Below are positions 1 to 11,440 of a stretch of 64,000 nucleotides of DNA, piece by piece (positions within the stretch are counted from its first letter, which is position 1; each line of letters begins with the position of its first letter). The notes beneath the pieces were generated by a model. The model worked only from the letters and a program-made list of their open reading frames with translations, was not told the origin of the DNA and ran no database searches. This stretch comes from Mastigias papua (lineage: Eukaryota; Cnidaria; Scyphozoa; Rhizostomeae; Mastigiidae). The stretch lies in the NCBI GenBank assembly GCA_964019165.1, contig OZ025280.1, positions 10,782,428-10,846,427 of the forward strand, read 5' to 3'. The translations under genes were made by a program, and so were the position numbers.

Positions 1-692
1 TTTTTGTTGTCTTCGCCATAAATATAATATTTTCAATAATTCATACAGGAACAAGAATCCACAAAGCAGAAGTGCACAGACAGAAAGTTGAAGGAAGTCT
101 ACCCTCAAAGGAAGGCAGAGGTCCATCATCAGCTTGCATTTTCCTTTCTATTCTTACACTGTCGATGAAATTCTTTTAACCTTGAGATTATTCTTAGATC
201 AGTCGTATTGAAGGTATTCAAATTCCTTCTGATGTCATACTTCATCATACGGCAATTCAAGAGCGTGACAGAACAAATTATTGTGATATTGATACAGCTG
301 TTGATATAAAAGCAGTGCCGCAGTAAATTCTTGAATTAGCTTTGAAGAGGTTTACCCATTTGTGGACTTCTGCATGGTGGCATAAATGAAAGTGGAACTA
401 ATATTGCGTTTAGTCATGCAAATTGTAATCTGCCACACCATTATACTTAGCTATCAGAAGTGTCAAAAAATTTGACTTATTGTTGTCTTTGCTATAAGTA
501 TACCATTTTCAATAAGTCATACAGGAACAAGAACCTTCAACTCAGGAATGCAGCTATTGCAAAAAGAGAGGTCATGCATATAAAGCAGTGGATGGAAGGA
601 GATTCTGCCCTAAATTGAGAGCAGAGGTCCATTTTCAGCTTGAGAACAGTAAAAGGTCCATTGGAGAGCACAACGCCAAGGAAATGAAATGA
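1..692 (+). repeat. diverged tandem duplication (~475 bp) carrying an exon
   Basis: The first ~130 bases recur, diverged, from about 478. Both copies hold a TTTTCAATAA-type tract followed by the acceptor-like CATACAG and then GAACAAGAA, and both later share GCAGAGGTCCAT. The repeat period is about 475 bp. Only the second copy keeps an open zinc-knuckle reading frame. I read this as duplication of an intron/terminal-exon block. Confidence 0.6.
525..692 (+). CDS. terminal exon fragment with zinc-knuckle-like Cys/His motif
   Basis: A good 3' splice site (TTTTCAATAAGTCATACAG, ending at 524) is followed by 55 open codons and a TGA at 690-692. The peptide contains CSYCKKRGH and, ten residues later, GRRFCPKLR. 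This is a CxxCxxxxH...C arrangement resembling a retroviral-type zinc knuckle, or the first half of a nanos-type finger. No initiator is expected, because this reads as the last exon of a gene whose start lies to the left of the window. The partner copy at 49 has the same acceptor but has lost the Cys residues. The host gene is not identified. It could equally come from a transposon, as zinc knuckles are common there. Confidence 0.4.
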   Translation, partial: EQEPSTQECSYCKKRGHAYKAVDGRRFCPKLRAEVHFQLENSKRSIGEHNAKEMK

Positions 693-3623
693 CTTTTCAC
701 GTTTTTTAAATCTTTTGGGGTTATTCATTCAGTGGGTATGTATGGATAGGAGGGGAGATCAAACTAAGAGATAGAAGTGCGTACAAATGGTTGCGTGGGG
801 GATTAGCAAATCCAAGGAAGTACACAAAAGAATTACTTTTGCATCAAATCTGTAAAAGTTTCATAAGCAAGGCCTTAAATGGTACTCTTTACTTTAACCC
901 AATTTTGATGGTCGATCAGGCATTAGTGAATGAAAGTTATACTTTGTGTAAGTGATAAAGAAATAGAGAACATCAATGAAAGCAAGGATCATGACAAAAG
1001 GTTTTTTATGATGGATTCAAAATGCCAATCTAGCATTTTGCCTATCTATGCCTAAAGTTGTTAAACTTTGCAAGGAATCCTTACAACTACTTGGCCTACT
1101 ATTGAATATGTAGTCATGTTGTCGTGGACAACGAATTTCATTGTTTTTCATCACTTTTCTGTCTCTTTAACGTTTTAAGCTTCATTCTCTACTCAAGTAT
1201 TGACTGCATATTTAAAACGGATTTGCTAGAAACGGGGCGTCAGTTGTGTAAGAGCGGGATTCTTCACACGTGTATATGTGGGTATGGTGGAGAAGAAACT
1301 CAATATTTTCCTATTTTGGTCTTGAGTTCTTGATCATCTCTAGTGTGGTATCAAAATTTTATTTTATTTGGTATTGCATATTGTGTACTTTATAGTATTT
1401 GAATGCAATAATTCCTAGAATACCCACCCCCCTCCTTTGAATAAGTTCACTACCTTGAGCTGAATTTTTTTAAATAAACTTCCCTTTGAATAGTGAGATT
1501 TAAGGCATTTGATACTATATTAGTGGGTTATAGAGTTCCAAAAGAAAAATCCTTGTAGTTGGTTATATTCCAGTTTAAATCTTTCTATCAATAAGCACTG
1601 CAAAAACAAAAAGAGAATGCATTTTGAAGGAGATGCTACTTTTCGTTAGTTAATGTCGTACCCGTATTTCATTCAATGTAAAGACCAGACGATTTACGAT
1701 TAAGTCTACGAAAAGCAAACCTGTTCCAAATTATGCTCCGCCTACTCCACGAAACATGCTACCTACTTCATGTAGTAAGTCACGACATGCAACACAGCAC
1801 TGAATCCAAATCCCGACATTAATTTACACTAATTATCACAATATCATAAACTGTAACCCCTCGCATTAGTCCTCTGGGGGCCTATTTAATTGTTGGAGTT
1901 TTGCATGGGGGCTTATTCAAAGGAGGGTTTGAAAAATTCTCTAGGTAGTTTTAGCTGAAATTTTCCTATTAGTAACCAATTTCTTTGATGCTACATATGC
2001 ATGTAATAGGATACTTGTTAAAAGGCAGGCAAATGTTTGCTAAGTAATGGATACTGTTTCATTTCTAGTGCTATAAAGAACTAATAGACTCTCAAATAGG
2101 TACAGTTACATGCATTGGTGGGGGCTTATTGGAAGGGGTTTATCAACAATCTGTAGCTCTAGGGTGGGGGCCTTATTCCAAAGGGGGCTAAGTCGAGGAT
2201 TTACGGTATCCTTTTAAAGCATCCTACTGCTTGTACTTTTAGCACTAAAGAAGTAGTTGTTTTTCTAGAATGAGCTTGAATTGGAATATAAATAACTACA
2301 AGAAGCTTTTAAATAAGCTTCCTTTCCAAATAAGCCCCCACGCAATATGTCAAAAAATATATAAGCCCCTAGGGGGCTAATTTGAAGGTATAAAATATTC
2401 GAAGTTAAGATATGTATTTGGTGTCATTTGCATTGTAGGCGCATTCAAAGGAGAAAAAGGGCTTCAGCAAAAAGTGTACTTTTGGGTCCAGAATAAGCAT
2501 CCCCTGCTTATTTTTTCAAAACATATTGCAACCCTCTACTCTTATTATGGCCCCTCGCTTAGTGATTTTTCAAAATTTATAGGAGAGGCCTTTTTTCAAT
2601 ACATTTGTTGACTTACCTAAATAAAACATGAGATATATGTGGTAAGATTCTGAAAAGTGTGTCCTTTCAGCGACAGTAATTGGGTTGTTGTGTATTTGTG
2701 CCAGTTGCTGCACAGTTACTATAAACTTCTGACCCCCCCCCCCCCACTTATTCTGACCCCGGTGGCTATGTCATCTTGAGAAGACCCCCACTTATTTGAG
2801 ACATAAGAGTATGCTTGGGTTCAAGGGGGAAGAAGCTAATGCCAACATGTACTTATGCAATATAACTACAACAAATTATCTACCTATACCAAAAATAGTA
2901 GGTTCTGTCTATAATAGCCCTTACCTGTTAACTTTTTCAAATCATGAATGCCTTTTAATTTAAAGTTTTTGGCCTATTCTTGCATACATGGGGAATGGTG
3001 GTCAAAGCTTTCAAAATTATTGCATACCTACCAAGTGACTGAATGTTATGTACAGTCTCATGAGTTGTTATATTACATATTAAAAGCATCAGAGGGTTAG
3101 AAAATCAACACACATTTGTTTGAAAAATTTTGCCATATGTAAGATAGTAACGGTGTTTTAATGTCCAACTTCTGGGCAAAGAAAACTACAATCTTTAGCA
3201 ACTGTTAAATTTAAAGCATTTATAAGCTTATTCCTCTTCTGCAATATCTCCTAAGAAATGGACAATACCAAGGTAGGGCCAGTGGGTTACAGCCTCCTAG
3301 TTGAGCATTCTAGTCCCGTTGGAAGCTTGTGAGCACCTTTGCTGGGCTTAGGGTCATTCAAGGAGTACGCACTAATGAGGGTCATAGGGGTTTTGCCACT
3401 CCTGTGGCAAACTGGTATAAACTTGTAGGATCAGAGTCAGCCACGTAGCTGAGGGTAGGCGAGGGGTGCATCGCCCAACTAAATCCATTTTCCTTCTCAA
3501 TTCCGTCCCCCAAAAGTGTCCTCAAGCTAGTTGTTTTTCCTACTATTTTCTGCTTTCTGCCCCCATGGGAAAATTTGCCATGCAAGATCGCCCTCCACCA
3601 GCTACAAAGAGCCAGCTACATCA
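693..3623. other. non-coding stretch, G/C-run-rich, no gene seen
   Basis: No ORF here has recognisable coding character. Between about 1860 and 2810 there are many short runs of G or C set in a recurring GGGGGCTTATT / AATAAGCCCCC context. A 13-base C run lies at 2733-2745, inside a CTGACCCC...ACTTATTCTGACCCC block. That block resembles the ends of the TA-flanked G-rich element at 51168-51996, so part of this stretch may be an old relative of it. Confidence 0.4.
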
Positions 3624-3661
3624 GGCCCAGGTCAAACGTCACTCTTATCATGCGCTGAACC
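3624..3661 (+). repeat. Harbinger 1 left TIR
   Basis: It begins GGCCCAGGTCAAACGTCACT and pairs with 10397-10434. TCA lies immediately outside, at 3621-3623. Confidence 0.92.
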
Positions 3662-3681
3662 AAGTAGTTGAATTAGGTACA

Positions 3682-3825
3682 TGAGAAGGGCGACGTTTGA
3701 CTTAATTGAGTGCAGCAGACTGGATTAGGAGCGAAAGAATCTGTTTGGAGCGACAGAGGGAGTCGCATTATGCAACGTTGGAGCGAGCTCAGGTCAAACG
3801 TCAATCTTCTCATGTGCCAAATCTA
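3682..3825. repeat. extra subterminal TIR-like copies
   Basis: An inverted copy of the TIR core (ACGTTTGACTT; ~3690-3700) lies just inside the left end. A second direct copy (CAGGTCAAACGTCAATCTTCTCATG) lies near 3788-3815. The 3624-3703 segment alone therefore looks like a tiny inverted-repeat unit. Either these are subterminal transposase-binding repeats, or a small non-autonomous relative landed at the tip. Confidence 0.65.
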
Positions 3826-3932
3826 TTGCATAAATTACTTTTTAATTATTTTGATTCCAAACGAGGTACAACATGCTCAGCACTGACGCCAAAACAGACA
3901 ATTGGAGGAAGACAGACAATAGTGGTAACAAA

Positions 3933-4199
3933 ATGGCGTCATACGCAAGATCTATCGACTACTGTTCAGTTTGTTTCAGAAATACCAAGTATATTTGCAT
4001 AATATGTGGAAATATACAGTATTTGCTATGCCCCTGATATAGATGAAAATGTTCGAGGTTGGAAGCCAGGAAGAAGTGTAGGCTATTGCGACAATTGCTT
4101 AGAGAAAACTCCCACCAGGAGCCATACCCATGAAGCCTCCCCGGCGTCATTAGGAGAAGCTCCATCCAGAGAAGTACAACGAGACATCTTACCGATAAG
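3933..4199 (+). pseudogene. Harbinger 1 accessory gene, exon 1 (Cys-rich)
   Basis: The ATG at 3933 sits in a good context (ACAAAATGGCG). The frame reads CxxC, then CxxC, then further Cys residues and YCDNC, so it looks like a small treble-clef-like zinc module. The frame slips by one base near 4016-4030, between CIICGN and the ENVRGWKPG segment. The exon ends at ATAAG|GTTTGT, a usable 5' splice site. Joining to the acceptor CATTGCAG at 4551 keeps the frame (split Ser codon). The role is inferred: in Harbinger elements the accessory protein binds DNA and brings the transposase to the TIRs. Confidence 0.5.
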
Positions 4200-4551
4200 G
4201 TTTGTGTGATAAGTTATTATCTTATTGATTTTTTTTATACTTTGATGCCGATGGTTAAAACTCAAATCTCTGCTTAAGGAACCTCTGTAATGCTGAGACA
4301 GATTTGAAGCTATCCATTAAGAAGTAAGCAAATGGCCAAAAGTGGTTTTCATTTAGAGGAGCATTTCTTTTAGATTGGTGGTGTGAGGATGTCACCAAAT
4401 TGCTGGTCATATTTGCACCACTTATAGCTATGAACTTTTCTTAGTATTTACTTTTTAAGGCTCTTATCCTCAAGGTTTATAGCTTTACTATTTTTAAAAA
4501 TAATCTTCTTAAAGCTATTTTCATATTACAAACTTTGAACTTGCATTGCAG

Positions 4552-5474
4552 TGAAGAAAGAGAGGAAGAGATGGTGTTTAAATGTGCTGGGTACAGTGAG
4601 AGTAAGCATGAAGATAGCAATGATGGTGATGAAGAGCTATTATCTGCGCTTCCCAAGAAACAAATCAAGAAGAAACCTGGAAGAAAGGCTCAGTGGCCAG
4701 ATACTCTCTTGACTGATCTTGTTGACATTATTGTCAACAATGATTATGTCAAGAGAAAACTTATGTTTACAAATTCCAGAAATCAACAGAACACTGAAGT
4801 TTACCAGAGGGTCCTAGACAAACTCAGAATTTTGTGCAGCTGAAAGAGATGAGGAATGCTCATTCACTGTGACCCAGCTAAGAACAAAATGTAAAAAGGC
4901 AGTGGCTGAGTGCAAAAAGGTTGCACTGACTATGAAAACTGCAACTGGAATAAAGAGTTTTCAGGAGGAAAATGGATATGGCCTATGGTTTAACCAAGTG
5001 TTTGCTCTAGTTAAAACAAGAGATTCATGTAAGCCAGAGCAAGCAATTGAACCAATGGCTACTAGTTTTTCTCAGGAATTAAGTGAAGGTTCACCTGAAA
5101 GCCCAACCAAGTCAACCAGTTTCTCTGTTCCTACAGTGACTTCTTCCAAGAAGAAACAAAAAGAAGATCAAGTAAATGAGCTTCTTGGAATAGTGAGAAA
5201 AATGGAAGAAAAATATCCAATGAGTGCATTTTTGGAATATGCCAAGGAGGAGGCAGAGAAGTCAAGGCAACATGAACTGCAACTGTTTCAGTTATTGATG
5301 AGCCATACATCAAATTCTCAATTCCAGAGTCAGTCACATAGTCAAAATTTTCATCAAAATTACCATAATCAACAAGAACAACAGCGAGGAATATACAGCA
5401 AAATTTTGCAACACGATGTGGAAAGTGACAAAGAAAACAGTGGAAATTTTAGAACATATTTTCACTTGCCATAA
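4552..5474 (+). pseudogene. Harbinger 1 accessory gene, exon 2 (Myb/SANT-like DNA-binding protein)
   Basis: After an acidic stretch and a basic KKKPGRKAQW segment comes a three-helix Myb/SANT-type region (WPDTLLTDLVDIIVNND ... CKKAVAECKKVAL ... GYGLWFNQVFALV), the usual DNA-binding module of the second Harbinger protein. The C-terminal third is Gln/His/Ser-rich, with a helical KMEEKYPMSAFLEYAKEEAEKSR segment. A single-base frameshift near 4827 separates the two halves of the SANT-like region. Beyond it the frame is open to TAA at 5472-5474. Splicing from exon 1 would remove 4200-4551. The gene is convergent with the transposase gene. Confidence 0.72.
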
Positions 5475-6149
5475 AATCCAACACACGATCAGAATGTTGT
5501 TACTTTCCATTCTGTAGTTCACTCCAAAGTTTCTTCATGATAGTATGTCTTATTTCACATACCCCAAGTCCTCTTTTATCAGTTGTAGTATTTCTTGATT
5601 TCATAAGTAGAAAATCTCGAGTTGTATCTCTGTCTCTCTTCTGGTTGGTTACTGGATCAATTGTTATATCCAATTTGGCAAGTGTAGTATCACCTCTATC
5701 AAGGCAAATATTGTGCAGCACCATGCAAGACAGAGCTGCCATTTTGCTTTGGTAATGATTGCCTTCAGATTTTTTCAATAGTAATCTCCATCTCCCTTTA
5801 AGTTGACCATATGCTCCTTCCACTATCATTTGGACATGACTCAGTCGGTAATTAAAATACCTCTGTTCTTTAGACAGCACAGCATTTGTAAATGGCTCCA
5901 TTAAAAACTTCTCAAATGGGAAGGCAGAGTCACCAAGAATAAGAGGTGGAATCATTAAAGTATCTTCTGCTTGGGAAAGTTCTGGGCAGACGTTGCCATT
6001 CCTTAATTTTGACCAAACAGAGGTTGACTGAAGAATAACTGAGTCATGTGAGTTGCCAGGGAAGCCACAGCTGCCCCACACAAACCGATGTTTAGCATCC
6101 ACCATGGCCATTAGAACAATAGAATAAAAGTTCTTACAATTGTGGTATT

Positions 6150-9100
6150 CAGGGGCGGCTGGGAGTCGAAAGGAACTGCTAGTGAAATATTTGCATATTG
6201 AGTTAAACTGTTCAAGCCACGCCCATTAATTCATGGCACGCCCTTGTCTATGCCATTTCATTTGTAGCTACATTGATATCAATTAATCATAAGCTTCTTC
6301 AACTACATATTCCTAAAAATGTAAGGAAGTAAACAACGCCAGAGAACATAAACAATTTCCATTGGTAACATAGTCTTTAAGTATAACTAGAAATAGCTCA
6401 AAGTAAGTGTATTTCTCCTATTTCCCCAGAGAACCTTTCCATGCGTCGCCTGTTGCACATTTTGAACCTTGAGACAACGTTTTCATAACATTCAGGCTTG
6501 CTAGAAATCGATCAAAGTAGTCAATGCTCAACCTGCAAGAGCACCAACTGATTTTTCTGGCTCTGGAGCATATGAGATCTGTCCGAAGCATTATCTTTCT
6601 TCATTCGACTAAACACCCGCTCACAGTGGACGCTAGTAATGGGAGTTACCACAGCAAGTTCTAGCAAATGAACAACATGTGGTAATGCTTCTTGAAGTTC
6701 AACTTTCTTAATTATTGTTAGAAGGTCCTGAATACTGGCAGATCTACTGTTCAGAGTAGGTTTGTTCATATCATTTACTGCTCCTGCCTGACCCTCGTTC
6801 CTATCATTAAAATTTGTTTCACGTAGGGTTGAATCATGGTCTTTCTTTCTCCTCTTTGCTGCAATCTCGCTTTGTTCACAAAACAATTTATGTAAAAGAA
6901 CTGATATTTCGGTGCAGTTATAAAGTACATTTAGGTTGTGCTCAACAGCAACTGTGTCATTAACAGCAAAGGGGTAGAGCTCTTTCAGGCTTTCTATCAA
7001 AGCTCTTTGCTCTTGACATGAAGCAAGTCGTCTTTCATCAAACTTTGCTGGATGTACCAGTTCTACCCATTTAAACTTGCTCACGTTTTGGAATCGCCAT
7101 GAAATCTCACGGGAAAATTGCGTTACAACTGCAGTTCCTGTTTCTAACAGAGATACCTTCCATTCTTCCTCGGATCCGTGGTTTTCTTCCTGCATCCCTC
7201 CTCTCCAGCCCTCTCTAGCAGTACTAACAGGAAATGTAGGATCCATAGACTTTGCTTCATTCCAACTTTGTTCCAAGTTAAATGTTTCCAATATGCATTG
7301 AAAATCATGAAGCATTGATTTCAATTGCACAATATCGAGTGTTAGCCTTTGCATTAATGTTATAACAGGATTGCAATGTTCAAATATTTTCCTGTATAGC
7401 TTCAGCAGAAAGACAAACTCAATATGCTGGATTTTGGTTATCAATTTTTCGGCTTTCTCTCGAAATTTCCTACTTTCATCCTTGTTTACAGCGATGGCAA
7501 AAAGTGCACTTCCGATAGCCTCGTAGGAGGAATCAATAGCTGAGATGGCTGATTCACGTGAAAGCCATCGCGTGTCTATTGGTTTTGGTAGCTGGTGCCC
7601 AAGATTTTTCGTTCTTTTCGTACTCATCCTGAAGAAGGTGATGAGCTTATCTGTATGCCTAAAGAACTTGGATACCATCGTAAACTGGTTAGCAGACGTC
7701 TTGGCACACAGAGCCATTCTATGTGCTATACAATGGTTGTAATATGCTGCATGGAAATGCTCTCTCATTTGGGCTTGTACACCATTCAATGCTCCACTCA
7801 TGGTTGCCTCTCCATCATAAGATTGTCCTATTACCTTTTCAGAGGAAGACTCTGGGGTTATGTTGTAGTCTTCAAGTGTCTGTAGCATGATAGAGGTTAA
7901 GCCATCTGCTGATTGATCTTCAGAGCAATCCACCAGTGCAAGAAGATGCTCTTCAACTTCCCCTTGATATATGAGTCGTACCGAGATAGCAGATTGTTCA
8001 ACATTGCTCTTATCTGAAGTGTCATCCATCATTACTGATATATATCTTGAATTTGCTATCCTCTGTTTGATTTCACTATGCACCTCTTCATAAATTGACT
8101 TGATGAGATCATTTTGTGGCTCGTGCGAGGTATATGTCACATGATCTTTGTCTAAAAACGTTTTCAAATCGTGGTCGTAAAATCCTAAAACTTCCAATAA
8201 TTCAAGGAAGTTTCCTCGATTTGATGACATGTTCGACTCGTCGTGGCCCCGAAAAGCAAGCCCTTGTGCTGACAAAGACAGTGGCGTTTATGTGATTCTT
8301 CATCAATTTAAATAGCCAGGATGCATTTTGATTGTGAGCCTGAATGTCTCTTCGCTGCTTCGCTTCATCTAGAGCACAAGCAATGTCAACATTCCCTAAC
8401 AGCTTATAAGCGGTAAAATTGAGGATATGATTCTTTCCAGCTTCATGACGACTGGCCACACTAGATATGTTTCTGCCAGATACTGAGTATCCGGTTTCTT
8501 GAATGAAGGACACATTGTTCATCTAAAGGAAAATATGTAGGGTTAGCGTTTTACGGAAACGCAAAGTCTCAGAAAAAATCAACCCCTTTCAATAACGAGG
8601 CAGTCGTGGATAATAGATTAAAGCGAATGGATGCAAGTGAATGCTGCTATACAGTTTGCGGCTGCGAGTAAATACCTGCCATTAGCTGAATACATGATCT
8701 ACAGTTCCCAGTCTGGAGGATGAGCCATGCTATTTACTTCTCGATTTGATTAGCAACTGGTCACCTAGCAAAAGCTAAATCAATTCACTTAGTAAGAGCT
8801 GGGTAACTCGGATATTTTTCATGTAAAATAATAATTGCACTACAACTTAATGCTATTTTTTAGTACAAAGGTGAACTACAAGTTAATTCAATAGCAATGG
8901 CTATTGGCTTGAAACTACAGTATTTTAAATCTACCTTTGAATGATTGCCCATTATCAAACATGGCCAGCAGTAGTAACTATTCTTTTCAGCATCACCACA
9001 AATCCAAGGGAAGGCTTCATAGACAGATTTTGAAGACCTGCCCTTAATTGTTACTATTGGACAGGGTCTGCCTGCTCGTTTAAAGTCCAAACGCTGTTCA

Positions 9101-9596
9101 TGGTTTAGTCTTTGTTGGATCGAAAGCAAGGCAAATACTCTACCACCACCAAAGAGAGAGGAGCTCTCAACAACTCGATTCATTTTTCAAAAATTCTCCA
9201 CTATTTTCTTGCGTCTACTGTCAACAGAGTACAACTAACTCTGAAATGCTAATCATTTTGGGAAATGATTAGCGTGGCCGGCCCCAGCAAGTGATGTGGA
9301 GTTTGATTGACTGGAGATAACAAAGAACAAGTTGAAGCGGCATCTTTATGGGATTAGGCACTGCTATTGACACCAGGAAAGCAATAGCGTGGCCATATAA
9401 TGTGTCATCCTCTATGCGTCATCCCAACAGCAATGACTCTACCATTATTTATAATCCTCTTTTTCTCATATAGGAGAGATTGCAAATTAAATGGTGTTGT
9501 ACCGTTTGCTTTGTTAACATATTGATAAATCATAAAAGGTATCTGGAAAAACTGCTAATCAATGATTAGCACGATTAGCAGTCCCAGCCGCCTCTG
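6150..9596. mobile_element. hAT element nested in Harbinger 1 transposase
   Basis: The ends are CAGGGGCGGCTGGGA (left) and its near complement TCCCAGCCGCCTCTG (right). An identical 8-bp direct repeat GTGGTATT flanks them at 6142-6149 and 9597-9604. An 8-bp target duplication and CAG-type tips define hAT. It carries one gene, on the minus strand (9183-6521). The 5' part (9184-9596) and the 3' part (6150-6520) are non-coding. The perfect duplication says this insertion is younger than its Harbinger host. Confidence 0.94.
6521..9183 (-). pseudogene. hAT transposase (TTF zinc finger / DUF4371 / C-terminal dimerisation)
   Basis: Exon 1 (9183-8935) holds the TTF-type zinc-finger start (FPWICGDAEKNSYYCWPCLI). 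It ends at CAAAG|GTAG. The intron (8934-8523) ends TTTCCTTTAG. Exon 2 (8522-6521) continues with ETGYS..RHEAGKNH, then the RNase H-like core: MMDDTSDKSNVEQ (first Asp) and GQSYDGEATMSG. It ends in the hAT dimerisation segment VTPITSVHCERVFSRMKK. One frameshift near 8272, between HINATVF and SAQGLAFRGHDE, breaks the protein. Otherwise about 750 codons are open. Without the frameshift it would be a plausible autonomous transposase. Exon borders are inferred from splice motifs. Confidence 0.85.
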
Positions 9597-10434
9597 GTGG
9601 TATTCTTTGGCAGACTCTTGTCCACCAGCAGGGCACTTTATGGGAATGTGGCATCCATCAACAGCAGCCCAGCTAAAGGGAAATTGCCAGAATTCTTCCA
9701 TGTCAGGTATCTTATTGTTCAGCTGGTCTTCATTTGTAGGGAAGTGGGCAGTAATGCATTCTTCCCATAGACAAGAAACAATGTCCTCATTAACTTCATG
9801 GACAATTGTGCAAACTGTTGAAGGTCCAAGTCCCACCATTTCAGCAATGCTATAGAAATAGTCCCCCCTTCCAAGACGATAAAGGCAGAGTCCTAAACGA
9901 AATTTGGGAGAGATTGGTTCTTCACATAACGTCTGTCTTTGTAGTTTGTGCCGAATTCTTGATAGTATGTAGTCAAAGGTTGCTCTTGATACACGTAAGG
10001 TTTTTTTGAAATGTTCATCACTGTATGTGATCCAAACCAAATCCCACCATTTTCTGTTTCTCACCAAGCGTTTGCATGATCGGCGGTAAACTTTCATGTT
10101 TTTTTCCGCAACCAGAAACGCAGTAGCAACAAGAATAGCCTTCATCATCATTCTTCGATGAAGCAACACATATGCAAGTCCTTTCTCTAACAACTTGCAA
10201 TGCCTGCGCTTTTCAAGAATAATTTTTTTCAGTAAGAGAACTCTGCTTAAGTCTACTGGCGCCATTTTTGGAAAATACCGTTTTGTTGTTGTGTTGTTGA
10301 GCCATGTTGATATTTGGATTGGGAGCGACACATTCGGATCGACGTCTGAATCAAACGTGCACTTGAGTCGCTCTTCTGTCGAGCTAAATGGTATTAGGTT
10401 CGGCGCATGAAAAGAGCTACGTTTGACCTGGGCC

Positions 10435-10902
10435 TCACTGATCAGAATGTCAGCCACGTTCCATTAGGTAATGTCAAAAATGCTGTTTAATCGTAGAATC
10501 ACACCATTGCAGCTTGGGAGAAATCTAAACAGAATTTCGAGTTTTGCAACAAAGTTCTATATTCTATAATTTTACAATGTATCATATCATTTCTTATTTT
10601 TTCAGATTATCCCATTTAATGCCAAACTGCACAAAATTTTGGTAAAAAAGAAATTTTCTGCTATAAGTTTGATGTTGTTTCATAACACTTTTGCTAAATC
10701 ACATCCAGTCTCAGGCGTTTCTTCGCTGTTTCCCAAAGTCATGAAACTTCAAATAACGATAGCTACCCATGTCATTCTACTGTGACACAATAATTAGAAT
10801 GTGCAAGTCTTGTTATCGTTTCTTTTTCATTTCTAGGTTGATCAAACTAGTTTTGCCAAAGTCAAACTTCACGTTCCCCTTTACTATAGTATAAACAACA
10901 AA
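10435..10902. other. spacer between Harbinger 1 and FB1
   Basis: AT-rich DNA with no ORF or repeat recognised. It begins with the right-hand TCA target duplication of Harbinger 1. Confidence 0.5.
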
Positions 10903-11440
10903 TAGCTTAGTACTGATAGCCCGCTACACGCGGGCTTCCCTAGCCCCAGTTCAAAAGTTGCATATTAGCCTTGGAAAGACTAACGCTGTGCCCCCATGAA
11001 AGTTGCTTTGTCTGGGCGCATAGGATCACGAGAAGGTGACGTCATGGGCCTCTGCGATGGAGCATGTGATTTTCGGCCTTGCATTGTGCAAATCAAAGAA
11101 AAGTGCGAGACAAAATTGTGCAAAAAATGCTCGGATACCTGCGCTAGGCTACTGGGCAGTAAAGGGAAAGGATGAGAATCAAGAAGCCCCGTAGCCTAGC
11201 GCAGGTATCCGAGCATTTTTTACACAATTTTGTCTCGCAATTTTCTTCGATTTGCACAATGCAAGGCCGAAAATCACGTGCTCCATCGCAGAGGCCCATG
11301 ACGTCACCTTCTTGTGATCCTATGCGCCCAGACAAAGCAACTTTCATGGGGGCACAGCGTTAGTCTTTCCAAGGCTAATATGCAACTTTTGAACTGGGGC
11401 TAGGGAAGCCCGCGTGTAGCGGGCTATCAGTACTAAGCTA
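10903..11440. mobile_element. foldback element FB1 (subfamily A)
   Basis: The whole 538 bp is a long hairpin. The left arm begins TAGCTTAGTACTGATAGCCCGC and the right arm is its complement, ending at 11440. Each arm is about 240 bp. They meet in a loop near 11155-11190. Both arms contain CCTTGGAAAGACTAACGCTGTGCC, TGACGTCA (11038-11045, 11299-11306) and GCGCTAGG / CCTAGCGC blocks. It has no coding potential. It is one of six copies in the window. Confidence 0.9.

Larger units (their letters stand above)
5500..10265 (-). pseudogene. Harbinger 1 transposase (DDE_Tnp_4 type), split by hAT insertion
   Basis: The N-terminal part runs from the ATG at 10265 to the hAT junction at 9597; the C-terminal part resumes at 6149 and stops at 5500. 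The catalytic triad is present: first Asp in AVDGCHIPIK, second Asp in GDSAFPFEKFL, Glu in VEGAYGQLKGRWR. An HTH-like segment (YSIAEMVGLGPSTVC) precedes it. If the hAT and one copy of the 8-bp target duplication are disregarded, the two parts are in frame with no stop, about 436 codons, normal for Harbinger. The upstream Met at 10457 is outside the TIR and is not the natural start. Disruption appears due only to the insertion. Confidence 0.9.
3624..10434. mobile_element. PIF/Harbinger element 1, complete, with nested hAT
   Basis: Terminal inverted repeats of 38 bp (3624-3661 and 10397-10434; 34 of 38 positions match; both start GGCCCAGGTCAAACGT) are flanked by a TCA direct repeat at 3621-3623 and 10435-10437. 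A 3-bp target duplication is the Harbinger hallmark. Inside are two convergent genes, as usual for this superfamily: a DNA-binding accessory gene on + (3933-5474) and a DDE transposase on - (10265-5500). They end 25 bp apart. The 6.8-kb length includes the 3.45-kb hAT, so the original element was about 3.36 kb. Confidence 0.93.

Noticed and set aside
5537..5755. Plus-strand ORF inside the Harbinger 1 transposase
   Set aside because: Antisense shadow of the transposase C-terminus.
10266..10457. Upstream Met extension of the Harbinger 1 transposase
   Set aside because: It reads through the TIR into flanking DNA; the Met at 10265 lies inside the element and fits the family length.
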